64,000 bases of DNA from the NCBI RefSeq assembly GCF_016902345.1, contig NZ_JACJLR010000014.1, positions 1 to 64,000 of the forward strand, read 5' to 3'. Under the pieces are notes generated by a model. That model was given only the letters and a program-made list of their open reading frames with translations, had not been told where the DNA came from and did not search any database. This DNA comes from Mediterraneibacter glycyrrhizinilyticus (GTDB lineage: Bacteria > Bacillota > Clostridia > Lachnospirales > Lachnospiraceae). A program made the position numbers and the translations under genes. Positions within the stretch are counted from its first letter, which is position 1. Each line of letters begins with the position of its first letter. Shown one piece after another: positions 25,347 through 33,809 of this stretch.

Positions 25347-26795
25347 ATGATCAGGATCGAGAGCAAAAGAAATAAATTTACTTACAATATATACCATATC
25401 GTGAAAGCCTTTTATCCGGGGGAAGAGGTGGAACAGAACGTGGACGGGGAACAGGAACCTCTGGTGGCGCTGTATATGCCGGATGGTTCCTCTTTTTACG
25501 TCCGTTCGGAGGAAATCGGCATCCCGCCCTGCGAGAAGCCGGATGAAGAGCAGCTCCAGAAGGAAAAGTGGGAGGTGACCCGACGGGTATACCGCTACCT
25601 TGCCGAGGTGAACAAAGGAGGTCTCGCGTGGGGGATCCTCACGGGAGTGCGCCCCACCAAGCTGATCATGCAGAAGCTTGAAGCGGGAGAAAGCCGAGAG
25701 GAGATCTTAAGGTCTTTCCAGGAGGATGATCTCGTCAGTCCGGAGAAGGCGCAGCTGTCCTATGAGATCGCATGCCGGGAACATGAACTTCTGTCCCGGC
25801 TGGACTGTGCGGAGGGGTTCAGCCTGTATGTGGGCATCCCGTTCTGTCCCAGCGTGTGTTCCTACTGCTCCTTCAGTTCGTCTCCCATCGATGTGTGGAG
25901 GGACCGGGTGGACGGATATCTGGACGCACTGGTCAAAGAACTGCGCGCGCTGGGGAAGATGGCTGAGGGGAGAAAACCGGATACAGTGTACATCGGCGGC
26001 GGTACGCCGACCACCCTGGAACCGGAGCAGCTGGACCGGCTGCTTGGGATCATAACGGAATGCTTTGATATCAGCCAGGCTCTGGAGTTTACCATCGAGG
26101 CGGGACGCCCGGACAGCATCACGGAGGAGAAACTCTGCGTGATCCGGAAATATCCTGTGACCAGGATCTCGGTCAATCCCCAGACCATGCAGCAGAGGAC
26201 GCTGGACCTGGTAGGGCGGCACCATACGGTGGAGGATGTGGAGAAAGCCTTCCATATGGCGCGGAGACTGGGATTTGACAACATCAACATGGATCTGATC
26301 GCCGGGCTCCCGGGGGAGACTGCAGAGGATATGAGGGATACGCTGGCAAAGGTGGAGGCCCTGCATCCGGACAGTCTGACTGTCCATGCCCTTGCCATTA
26401 AGAGAGCGGCGAAGTTCGGCCAGGAGGGAAGGACGGCGCAGCTTCATTCCGAGATCTCACAGATGGTGGAAGATGCTTCGCAGAGTGCGAGAAGGATGGG
26501 GATGGCGCCTTATTATCTTTACAGGCAGAAGAATATCGCCGGAAATTTCGAGAATGTGGGCTATGCAGAGGTTGACAAAGCCGGAATTTACAATATACTA
26601 ATTATGGAAGAAAAGCAGACCATCCTTGCCGCGGGCGCGGGAGCGTCCACAAAGATCCTGCTCCAGGAACCGATCCGGGAGGAAAACGGGAAGGAGATCG
26701 GCATCATCCGCATTGAAAATGTGAAGAACATTACAGAATATATCAATCGCATTGACGAAATGATAGAACGAAAAGGAGAATGGCTATGGCGCTGA
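25347..26795 (+). CDS. hemZ: Coproporphyrinogen dehydrogenase HemZ-like radical SAM protein
   Basis: Oxygen-independent coproporphyrinogen III oxidase family, 482 residues. It has an N-terminal extension of about 150 residues (WGILTGVRPTKL) typical of HemZ, then the radical-SAM cluster CPSVCSYC with cysteines 167, 171 and 174. Further motifs are VYIGGGTPTTLEPEQL and DNINMDLIAGLPGET. The start at 25347 follows GGAGG. No other haem-synthesis gene is in the window, and members of this family include proteins whose activity is untested, so the exact reaction is uncertain. Its 3' end overlaps hisS. Confidence 0.85.
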   Translation: MIRIESKRNKFTYNIYHIVKAFYPGEEVEQNVDGEQEPLVALYMPDGSSFYVRSEEIGIPPCEKPDEEQLQKEKWEVTRRVYRYLAEVNKGGLAWGILTGVRPTKLIMQKLEAGESREEILRSFQEDDLVSPEKAQLSYEIACREHELLSRLDCAEGFSLYVGIPFCPSVCSYCSFSSSPIDVWRDRVDGYLDALVKELRALGKMAEGRKPDTVYIGGGTPTTLEPEQLDRLLGIITECFDISQALEFTIEAGRPDSITEEKLCVIRKYPVTRISVNPQTMQQRTLDLVGRHHTVEDVEKAFHMARRLGFDNINMDLIAGLPGETAEDMRDTLAKVEALHPDSLTVHALAIKRAAKFGQEGRTAQLHSEISQMVEDASQSARRMGMAPYYLYRQKNIAGNFENVGYAEVDKAGIYNILIMEEKQTILAAGAGASTKILLQEPIREENGKEIGIIRIENVKNITEYINRIDEMIERKGEWLWR

Positions 26796-28051
26796 AGAAG
26801 AAACCGGTCACCGGAATGAAAGACATCATGCCCGCCGAGATGGAGATCCGGGACTATGTCATCGGGCTGATCAAAGAAACTTACAGGACATTCGGTTTTT
26901 CCTCTATGGAGACCCCGTGTGTGGAACATATCGAGAACCTCTGCAGCAAGCAGGGCGGAGATAATGAGAAGCTGATCTTTAAGATCCTGAAAAGAGGAGA
27001 GAAGCTGAAGATCGACCAGGCGAAAGAAGAGGCGGATCTGGTGGACGGCGGGCTTCGATATGACCTGACAGTGCCCCTGTCCCGCTATTACGCGAATCAC
27101 GCGAACGAGCTCCCGTCTCCCTTCAAGGCGCTCCAGATGGGGAATGTGTGGCGCGCGGACCGTCCGCAGAGAGGCCGTTTCCGTCAGTTCATGCAGTGCG
27201 ACATCGACATCCTGGGAGAGCCGTCCAATCTGGCGGAGATCGAGCTGATCCTCGCTACGACGGCGCTGCTTGGCAAGCTGGATTTCAAGAATTTTACCAT
27301 CCGCATCAATGACCGCAGGTTTTTGAAAGCCATGGCGGCGTACAGCGGGTTTGAAGAGAAGGACTTTGACAATGTGTTCATCACGCTGGACAAGATGGAC
27401 AAGATCGGTCTGGACGGCGTGGCGGCAGAACTGAAGGAGAACGGTTATGCGCAGGAGTCGGTGGAAAAGTATCTGGAACTGTTTGAGGAGATCACGGACG
27501 ATGTGGAAGGCGTTCGTATGTGCAAGGAGAAATTACAGGGCTATCTTGCACCTGAAGCAGCGGATTCACTGGAGATGATCATCACCAGCGTGGAGAGTGC
27601 GAAAGAGGCGGACTTCCGGATGAAGTTCGATCCCACCCTGGTGCGCGGCATGTCCTACTATACCGGTACCATCTTCGAGATCTCTATGGATGAGTTCGGC
27701 GGAAGCGTGGGAGGCGGCGGACGCTACGACAAGATGATCGGAAAATTTACCGGTCAGGACACGCCTGCGGTCGGATTCTCCATCGGGTTCGAGCGCATCG
27801 TCATGCTGCTCATGGAGCGGGGCTATCAGGTGCCGGGCAGCAGGACAAAGAAAGCATTCCTCATCGAGAAGAACATGCCTCAGGAAGGGATGCTCAAAGT
27901 CCTGAGCCTTGCCAGAGAAGAACGTCAGGCTGGAAATCAGGTCATGATCGTCAATATGAAGAAAAACAAGAAGTTTCAGAAAGAACAGCTCGCAGAACAG
28001 GGATATTCGGACATTGTAGAAGTTTATCGCGATTCTGTGGAAAATTTGTAA
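26786..28051 (+). CDS. hisS: Histidyl-tRNA synthetase
   Basis: Class II aminoacyl-tRNA synthetase, 421 residues. Motif 1 region ETYRTFGFSSMETP, motif 2 VWRADRPQRGRFRQFMQCDID, His-binding LVRGMSYYTGTIFEI and motif 3 SVGGGGRYDKMIG followed by VGFSIGFERI. The C-terminal anticodon-binding domain starts near 330. ATG 26786 is preferred over ATG 26780, which is only 2 nt from the SD. It overlaps the end of hemZ by 10 bp. Confidence 0.93.
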   Translation: MALKKKPVTGMKDIMPAEMEIRDYVIGLIKETYRTFGFSSMETPCVEHIENLCSKQGGDNEKLIFKILKRGEKLKIDQAKEEADLVDGGLRYDLTVPLSRYYANHANELPSPFKALQMGNVWRADRPQRGRFRQFMQCDIDILGEPSNLAEIELILATTALLGKLDFKNFTIRINDRRFLKAMAAYSGFEEKDFDNVFITLDKMDKIGLDGVAAELKENGYAQESVEKYLELFEEITDDVEGVRMCKEKLQGYLAPEAADSLEMIITSVESAKEADFRMKFDPTLVRGMSYYTGTIFEISMDEFGGSVGGGGRYDKMIGKFTGQDTPAVGFSIGFERIVMLLMERGYQVPGSRTKKAFLIEKNMPQEGMLKVLSLAREERQAGNQVMIVNMKKNKKFQKEQLAEQGYSDIVEVYRDSVENL

Positions 28052-28071
28052 AATATTCGGACAGTTAGTTG

Positions 28072-28136
28072 CAGGAGGTGCCGTGTACTTTTGAAAAAGT
28101 GCCTGACACTTTTGAAAAAGTACACGGCACCTCCTG
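28072..28136. repeat. Modular hairpin repeat, copy 1 (hisS-aspS)
   Basis: A 20-bp perfect inverted repeat (28072-28091 with 28117-28136) with outer words GGTGCCGTGTAC...GTACACGGCACC. The core contains ACTTTTGAAAAAGT twice, separated by GCCTGACA, so an inner hairpin AAAAGTG/CACTTTT can form. A related element lies at 35576-35609. It stands just before the aspS SD. Shared words suggest one dispersed repeat family. Confidence 0.8.
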
Positions 28137-28154
28137 AGGAAAGAGAGGTATATA

Positions 28155-29957
28155 ATGGCTGAATCAATGCAGGGATTAAAGAGGACACACCGGTGCGGTG
28201 AGCTGTCTGCGGCGAATGTGGGCGAGACAGTGACCATCATGGGCTGGGTGCAGAAGAACAGGAACAAAGGCGGTCTGGTGTTTGTGGATGTGCGTGACCG
28301 CTCCGGGATCATCCAGGTCGTGTGTGAGGAAGGAAAGACGGATGCGGCGCTCCTTGAGAAGGCAGCTTCCCTCCGTTCGGAATATGTGGTCGCATTTGTG
28401 GGAACGGTCGCAAAGCGTTCCGGCGCGGTGAATGACAAGATCGCGACCGGAGAGATCGAGATCATCCCCAATGAATTGAGGATCCTTTCATCTGCGCTCA
28501 CGCCTCCGTTCCAGGTGGAGGAAAATTCAAAGACAAAGGAAGAGGTGCGCCTGAAATACCGTTACCTTGACCTGAGAAGACCGGACCTTCAGAGAAATCT
28601 GATGATGAAGAGCCAGGTCATGACACTGACACGCCAGTTTTTTGCAGAGGAAGGCTTTATCGAGATCGAGACTCCGATGCTGGGAAAGACGACTCCGGAA
28701 GGGGCGAGAGATTATCTTGTGCCCAGCCGTGTCCATCCGGGCAGCTTCTACGGACTTCCCCAGTCTCCGCAGCTCTACAAGCAGCTTCTGATGTGCTCCG
28801 GGTTCGACCGCTACATCCAGATCGCGAGGTGCTTCCGCGATGAGGACCTGCGTGCGGACAGACAGCCGGAATTCACGCAGATCGACATGGAGCTGTCTTT
28901 CGTGGATGTGGACGACGTGATCGATGTGAATGAGAGATACCTTGCAAAACTGTTCAAAGAAGTCCTTGATGTGGATGTTCAGCTCCCGATCCAGAGGATG
29001 ACCTGGCAGGAGGCGATGGACCGCTTCGGTTCTGACAAACCGGATCTGCGCTTCGGCATGGAGCTGACTGATGTGACAGATGTGGTGAAAGGCTGCGGCT
29101 TCGGCGTGTTCACCGGCGCGATCGAAAACGGCGGGAGCGTGCGCGGTATCAACGCCAAGGGACAGGGCAGCATGCCGAGAAAGAAGATCGACAAGCTGAC
29201 CGCATTTGTCAAAGATTATGGCGCAAAAGGACTGGCATACATTGCGATCCAGGAGGATGGCACGGTAAAATCTTCTTTTGCGAAGTTTATGAGCGAAGAA
29301 GAGATGGCAGACCTGGTCAGCGCCATGAAGGGAGAGCCGGGCGACCTTCTCCTGTTCGCTGCAGATCAGAACAAAGTGGTATGGGATTCTCTGGGCGCTC
29401 TTCGTGTGGAACTTGCAAAGCAGCTTGAACTTCTGGACAAGAATGAGTACCGCTTCGTGTGGATCACCGAGTTCCCGCAGTTTGAGTGGAGCGAGGAGCA
29501 GGGACGCTATCTTGCGATGCACCACCCGTTCACCATGCCTATGGAAGAGGACCTTCCTCTTCTGGAGAAGGGAGAACTCGGGAAAGTGCGCGCGAAGGCT
29601 TACGACATCGTCCTCAACGGAAATGAGATCGGCGGCGGAAGCGTCAGGATCCACATGGATGACATCCAGGAGAAGATGTTTGAAGCGCTGGGATTCACCA
29701 AAGAGCAGGCGCACAGCCAGTTTGGATTCCTTCTTGAGGCGTTCAAGTACGGAGTGCCGCCGCACGCAGGACTTGCCTACGGACTGGACCGTCTTGTGAT
29801 GCTCATGGCGAAACAGGACAGCATCCGCGATGTGATCGCATTTCCTAAGATCAAGGATGCATCCTGCCTGATGACAGAGGCGCCGACGCCGGCGGATGAA
29901 AAACAGCTCGAAGAACTGGGGCTTGAAGTGAAGGCACAGCCGGAAAAGGCAGAGTGA
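28155..29957 (+). CDS. aspS: Aspartyl-tRNA synthetase
   Basis: Bacterial-type class II synthetase, 600 residues. The N-terminal OB anticodon-binding fold (about 15-105) has TIMGWVQKNRNKGGLVFVDVRDRSG at its start. The catalytic core has motif 2 RCFRDEDLRADRQPEFTQID and motif 3 GLAYGLDRLVMLM, split by the GAD insertion (about 285-410) typical of bacterial AspRS. Whether it is discriminating or non-discriminating cannot be decided here. The strong SD GAGAGG precedes the start. Confidence 0.95.
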   Translation: MAESMQGLKRTHRCGELSAANVGETVTIMGWVQKNRNKGGLVFVDVRDRSGIIQVVCEEGKTDAALLEKAASLRSEYVVAFVGTVAKRSGAVNDKIATGEIEIIPNELRILSSALTPPFQVEENSKTKEEVRLKYRYLDLRRPDLQRNLMMKSQVMTLTRQFFAEEGFIEIETPMLGKTTPEGARDYLVPSRVHPGSFYGLPQSPQLYKQLLMCSGFDRYIQIARCFRDEDLRADRQPEFTQIDMELSFVDVDDVIDVNERYLAKLFKEVLDVDVQLPIQRMTWQEAMDRFGSDKPDLRFGMELTDVTDVVKGCGFGVFTGAIENGGSVRGINAKGQGSMPRKKIDKLTAFVKDYGAKGLAYIAIQEDGTVKSSFAKFMSEEEMADLVSAMKGEPGDLLLFAADQNKVVWDSLGALRVELAKQLELLDKNEYRFVWITEFPQFEWSEEQGRYLAMHHPFTMPMEEDLPLLEKGELGKVRAKAYDIVLNGNEIGGGSVRIHMDDIQEKMFEALGFTKEQAHSQFGFLLEAFKYGVPPHAGLAYGLDRLVMLMAKQDSIRDVIAFPKIKDASCLMTEAPTPADEKQLEELGLEVKAQPEKAE

Positions 29958-30003
29958 CCTGTTAAAAGAGTATAAGAATCGCAGATCGTGAGGAAAGGGA
30001 ACA

Positions 30004-30483
30004 ATGAAAAAGCTGAGACATAGAAAATGTATCCTGTGTTTGGTGTTCATCTGCTGCCTTTCCTTTTTTGTACCCACTTTTTCTGAAAATAATGCTGTGA
30101 TCAAGGGAATTTATACAGAGATGAGAAAAAACTCCGGTTCTGTTCAATCTCCTGATTCGGAAACACTGTTATTTGACAGAAGTGACATACAGACTGTATC
30201 TCCGGCGTTGAAAGAGGAAGCGGTGGGATCCAGACGTTCTGTGCCCGGGATGGGATGGAAGAGGAAGTCAGCCGGTCCGATGAATTGGACTGTATTCCTT
30301 CCAGCAGCTGCGATGATACTATTTGCTGTAAAAGACATATATTCGTTGCCCGGAGTCAGAAAAGAGAAACTTTCGTGCCGGACAGAGAGGATGTTGAAGA
30401 CTCTTCACGATAAGGACGGAAAAAAGAGAAGTTCCACATGGATTAAAGAGGATCAGGACGGGCGGAAAACCCGGTTCTGCTGA
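30004..30483 (+). CDS. Unknown membrane/secreted protein upstream of kup
   Basis: I do not recognise this 159-residue protein. It has a signal-like N-terminus (Lys/Arg-rich 1-8, hydrophobic 9-24 with four cysteines, then PTFSEN, which could be cleaved). A polar segment (30-90) and a second hydrophobic stretch (about 94-109, MNWTVFLPAAAMILFAV) follow. The tail is strongly basic. It has a good SD (GAGGAAAGG) and ends 26 bp before the kup start, so the two are probably co-transcribed. A link to potassium uptake is only suggested by position. Confidence 0.6.
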   Translation: MKKLRHRKCILCLVFICCLSFFVPTFSENNAVIKGIYTEMRKNSGSVQSPDSETLLFDRSDIQTVSPALKEEAVGSRRSVPGMGWKRKSAGPMNWTVFLPAAAMILFAVKDIYSLPGVRKEKLSCRTERMLKTLHDKDGKKRSSTWIKEDQDGRKTRFC

Positions 30484-30509
30484 AAAAGGTGATTCGTGAG
30501 GAAAAGAAA

Positions 30510-32534
30510 ATGAAAAACTTAACAGAAAAACATAATAGTGTAAAAGTGGGAATGATCCTGATCGCGATCGGCGTTGTGTACGGCGATATCGGGACCTCTC
30601 CCATGTATGTTATGAAATCCGTTATCGCCGGGAACGGAGGCATTACCAATATCAACAGAGATTTCATTCTGGGATCTCTGTCACTTGTCATATGGACTAT
30701 CACTCTTCTGACAACGGTGAAATATGTGCTGATCGCCATGAAAGCAGACAATCATGGTGAGGGAGGGATTTTTTCTCTGTTCAGCCTGGTAAGGAAGCAG
30801 GGCAGGTGGCTGGTATGGCCTGCCATGATAGGAGGAGCTGCACTTCTTGCAGACGGTGTGCTCACCCCTGCCGTGACAGTGACCACGGCGGTGGAAGGTA
30901 TCCGGAGCATTCCGGCACTGGATCTTTTTCTCGGAGAAGGGCATGATAAGATCACGATCATAACGCTTGCCATCATCTGCGTCCTTTTCCTGATCCAGAG
31001 AGCTGGCACCAATGTGATCGGGAAAATCTTTGGTCCGGTGATGACATCTTGGTTTCTCTTTCTTGCTGCAGCGGGGATATACAGGATGGGAGGACACCTC
31101 TATATCCTACAGGCGCTGAATCCGGTATGGGCTGTCCGTGTTCTTCTCAGTCCTTATAACAGGGAAGGGTTTATGATCCTGGGGAGCGTATTCCTGGCGG
31201 CGACGGGAGCGGAGGCACTGTATTCGGATATGGGACATGTGGGAAAGCAGAGTATCTATTTCAGCTGGCCTTTTGTAAAAGTCTGCCTGATCCTGAATTA
31301 TCTGGGGCAGGGGGCATGGCTGATCGAGAATGCGGGAAATCAGGCGCTCTCCTCTATTGAGGATCTGAATCCGTTTTTCCTGATGCTGCCGGAACAGATC
31401 CGTCCTGCGGCAGTACTCCTTGGCGCCGCTGCAGCGGTGATAGCATCCCAGGCGCTGATCAGCGGTTCCTTTACGCTGGTATCGGAAGCAATCCGTCTGG
31501 ATCTGATGCCGCATATGCAGATCATCTATCCGTCCCGCACAAAGGGACAGCTTTATATCTCGCTTGTAAATACTGTGCTGTGGATCGGATGTACCGCTGT
31601 AGTGCTGTATTTCCGGACCAGCGCCAGGATGGAATCGGCATACGGACTTGCCATCACACTCACCATGCTCATGACAACACTCCTTCTGACGGCATATCTG
31701 ACAAAAGTGAAGCGAAAACCTGCTGCGGCGGTGCTGATGGCGGTGGTGTTCGGGGCGCTGGAGTGTGTGTTCTTTTTCTCCAGCCTGGGGAAATTTTTCG
31801 CAGGCGGATATGTGGCGATGCTGATCGCATTGCTGCTCCTCCTTGTCATGTACGTATGGGATAAAGGAACCCAGGTGGAACAGATGCAGAGCGTGAGGCT
31901 GAAGATAAAGGACTATATCCCAAAACTCAGAAAGCTGAAGAATGATATCGCCATTGACATGAAGAGCGAGAACATGGTCTTTATCATTAAAGAGAAGAAT
32001 CCGGAATATGTGGACAGGGACGTTCTTTATTCGATCCTGGACAAAGAACCGAAGAGAGCCCAGGCGTACTGGTTCGTGCATATCTATGTGACAGATGAAC
32101 CGTATACGTCAAGATACCGTGTGGAGGATTACGGTACTGATTTTGTGTTCAATGTGGGACTGTTCCTTGGTTTTAAGGAACACCAGAGGATCAATGTGTA
32201 TCTCCGCCAGATTGTCACAGAGATGATCGAAAGCGGGGAACTGCCGAGGCAGAATAAGAAATACTCCATTTATCAGGAAACCTCTGTAGGAACGTTCAAA
32301 TTCTGCATGATCAGAAAAACGCTGATCCCGGAAAGTGATGTGACGCCGGCGCAGAGGATCGCCATATCGCTGAAATATGCTATCCGCCATATCGCGGGAT
32401 CGCCTGAGAGATGGTATGGACTGGAGAACTCTTCCATGATGATCGAGTACGTGCCGTTGTTTATCCAGGAAAAAGTGATGCATCCCCTGGAGCGGTTCCG
32501 TCCGAGAAAAAAAGAGGTCACGGAGAAAAGCTGA
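30510..32534 (+). CDS. kup: KUP/HAK/KT family potassium transporter
   Basis: Proton-coupled K+ transporter, 674 residues. Twelve helices occupy residues 10 to about 455. The family signature GVVYGDIGTSPMYVMKSV lies at the first helix and is followed by ADNHGEGGIFSL and LLADGVLTPAVTV. The C-terminal cytoplasmic region (about 455-674) includes a segment resembling the Kup C-terminal domain (FVHIYVTDEPYTSRY). ATG 30510 is chosen over the in-frame GTG at 30489 because of the SD GAGG 9 nt upstream. No riboswitch was seen ahead of it. Confidence 0.93.
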   Translation: MKNLTEKHNSVKVGMILIAIGVVYGDIGTSPMYVMKSVIAGNGGITNINRDFILGSLSLVIWTITLLTTVKYVLIAMKADNHGEGGIFSLFSLVRKQGRWLVWPAMIGGAALLADGVLTPAVTVTTAVEGIRSIPALDLFLGEGHDKITIITLAIICVLFLIQRAGTNVIGKIFGPVMTSWFLFLAAAGIYRMGGHLYILQALNPVWAVRVLLSPYNREGFMILGSVFLAATGAEALYSDMGHVGKQSIYFSWPFVKVCLILNYLGQGAWLIENAGNQALSSIEDLNPFFLMLPEQIRPAAVLLGAAAAVIASQALISGSFTLVSEAIRLDLMPHMQIIYPSRTKGQLYISLVNTVLWIGCTAVVLYFRTSARMESAYGLAITLTMLMTTLLLTAYLTKVKRKPAAAVLMAVVFGALECVFFFSSLGKFFAGGYVAMLIALLLLLVMYVWDKGTQVEQMQSVRLKIKDYIPKLRKLKNDIAIDMKSENMVFIIKEKNPEYVDRDVLYSILDKEPKRAQAYWFVHIYVTDEPYTSRYRVEDYGTDFVFNVGLFLGFKEHQRINVYLRQIVTEMIESGELPRQNKKYSIYQETSVGTFKFCMIRKTLIPESDVTPAQRIAISLKYAIRHIAGSPERWYGLENSSMMIEYVPLFIQEKVMHPLERFRPRKKEVTEKS

Positions 32535-32545
32535 TACAGAAAATA

Positions 32546-32590
32546 AAAGATCAGGCGGACATGTTCTCGAACATGGACCGCCTGATCTTT
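32546..32590. terminator. Bidirectional terminator between kup and the HicB-like gene
   Basis: AAAGATCAGGCGG (32546-32558) pairs with CCGCCTGATCTTT (32578-32590), and CATGTTC/GAACATG extends the stem inside. A/T-rich flanks on both sides allow it to serve both convergent genes. Confidence 0.85.
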
Positions 32591-32867
32591 ATTCATCCCA
32601 TCCTTCATAGAACCGGATATTTACGGAGATGTTCCGGATGATATCGCCTTCTTCCGTCTCGATATCATCATGGTCAGAGACATAGGGGAGAAGTGGGTCT
32701 TCTTCCTCGAGCTCCACAGTGATCCAGTTCCGGCATGCCTCGTTGGCGTTTTCGATGGCGTCATCCAGGGTCTCGCCGGAGGCTTCGCAGCACTCCAGGT
32801 CCGGGAACCAGGCATGGTAGCCGCCATCCTTTTTGGGGCGGAAAACCGCAGGGTATATGAATTTCAT
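32589..32867 (-). CDS. HicB-like antitoxin-family protein, orphan
   Basis: Small protein of 92 residues with the HicB fold: FIYPAVFRPKKDGGYHAWFPDLE, then GETLDDAIENANEACRNWI. The segment after residue 55 is acidic. HicB proteins normally neutralise the HicA RNA-binding toxin and bind DNA through a C-terminal helix-turn-helix or ribbon-helix-helix. Here no HicA reading frame flanks it and no clear DNA-binding tail is seen, so it may be a stand-alone HicB-fold protein. ATG 32867 follows AAAGGAG. Confidence 0.75.
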   Translation of the reverse strand: MKFIYPAVFRPKKDGGYHAWFPDLECCEASGETLDDAIENANEACRNWITVELEEEDPLLPYVSDHDDIETEEGDIIRNISVNIRFYEGWDE

Positions 32868-32962
32868 GACTGTTCGCTCCTTTATAGTCTGATTGAGTTT
32901 TCCAGACTCATCCAGTATAGTATATATCGGCATAGAGAAATCCGCAAGGGAAACATAAAGCG

Positions 32963-33364
32963 TCAGGGAACTGTCACCTCCACTGAATCCCCGGTTTCCA
33001 GGATTTCCAATATCTCGATATGCCTCGTCTGGTCTTCTTCCAGGATGCGGGAAGCTTCGGCTTCGGACAGATCACCGCATGCTATGTCCAGGGCAAGAGA
33101 GGACCTGCCTTGGAGATCTGTGAGGTCTGTACAGATATAAGAGACAGTATCATTGTCGGGGTCCACATAATATTTCTGGGCGACAGGGGCGTTCAGGATA
33201 TCATAGCTGTCCGGAAGCCCAAGTGTCTCATTGAGGTTTACCTGGTATTCGGAAGTATAGACGTCAAAAGTCTTGCCGTCCTTTTCTTCAGTACCCTCTT
33301 GGGAAAAATTGGAAGCTTCCTTATATCCGTAAGGATAAACCCGGCTGGTCTTCTGATCTACCAC
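32963..33364 (-). pseudogene. Unknown protein, probably truncated at its N-terminus
   Basis: A 133-codon frame (GTG at 33364) that I do not recognise. The protein is polar and acidic, with no signal peptide. The same frame stays open upstream to a stop at 33401-33403 and reads sensibly (DAKLYTRVQGVVDQKT), but holds no ATG or SD. This looks like the mature part of a longer, perhaps exported, protein whose 5' end is lost. The region directly upstream is very A/T-rich and then carries a tRNA promoter on the other strand. It could still be translated from the GTG. Confidence 0.45.
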
Positions 33365-33470
33365 ACCCTGAACTCTTGTATAGAGTTTTGCATCTATCGC
33401 TTAAATTCATTATACTGTAAAACTGAAAAAACTATAAAGAAAAAAATAAAAAGTTTTTTTAAAAAAGTTA

Positions 33471-33499
33471 TTGACATTTCTAAGGGGCTGTAGTATAGT
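33471..33499 (+). promoter_or_regulatory. Promoter of tRNA-Gly
   Basis: TTGACA (33471-33476), 17 nt, TATAGT (33494-33499); about 35 nt ahead of the tRNA. Confidence 0.85.
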
Positions 33500-33533
33500 A
33501 CTTATTGTTCCGGTCAGCGGAACACAACAAAAT

Positions 33534-33606
33534 GCGACAGTGGCTCAGTTGGTAGAGTACGACCTTGCCAAGGTCGGGGTCGCGGGTTCGAGCCCCGTCT
33601 GTCGCT
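33534..33606 (+). tRNA. tRNA-Gly (anticodon GCC)
   Basis: Acceptor arm GCGACAG/CTGTCGC closes 33534-33540 with 33599-33605. The D-loop has GGCTCAGTTGGTAGAGT, the anticodon stem CGACC/GGTCG encloses TTGCCAA with GCC at 33567-33569, and the T-arm GCGGGTTCGAGCCCCGT is complete. No CCA is encoded. A single tRNA with its own promoter and terminator. Confidence 0.97.
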
Positions 33607-33614
33607 CTGAAAGA

Positions 33615-33660
33615 AGCACTTGAGCTCCTTGAAAGAGGTTCAGGTGCTTTTTCTTTATTT
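33615..33660 (+). terminator. Terminator after tRNA-Gly
   Basis: AGCACTTGAGCTC (33615-33627) pairs, with wobbles, with GAGGTTCAGGTGCT (33635-33648); a T-rich tail follows. Confidence 0.8.
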
Positions 33661-33772
33661 ATGACTGCGGGAAGTTTTCCGGCAGCAGTTTTTCTGTGGC
33701 TGGGTTCGTTGCAACTACCTTTGCGGGGGGTGCAATTCTCACCGGCAGGGGTTTCCGCAGAAATGTTTTTTG

Positions 33773-33781
33773 TGTTATACT
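33773..33781 (+). promoter_or_regulatory. Extended -10 promoter of hom
   Basis: TGTTATACT, 28 nt ahead of ATG 33810; the -35 region is weak. Confidence 0.5.
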
Positions 33782-33809
33782 GAGGGCACTGAAAGAAAGA
33801 GGTGTTTGG

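Noticed and set aside
25347-26795. HemZ as proof of a haem pathway
   Set aside because: No other haem gene is present and the family contains members of unproven activity.
28527-30104. Long minus-strand open frame (over 500 codons) opposite aspS
   Set aside because: Its composition (Leu, His, Arg) is that of the complement of a conserved synthetase gene and it has no recognisable motif.
32589-32867. HicAB toxin-antitoxin system
   Set aside because: No HicA-sized frame with the expected dsRBD-like pattern lies on either side, so only an orphan HicB-fold protein is claimed.
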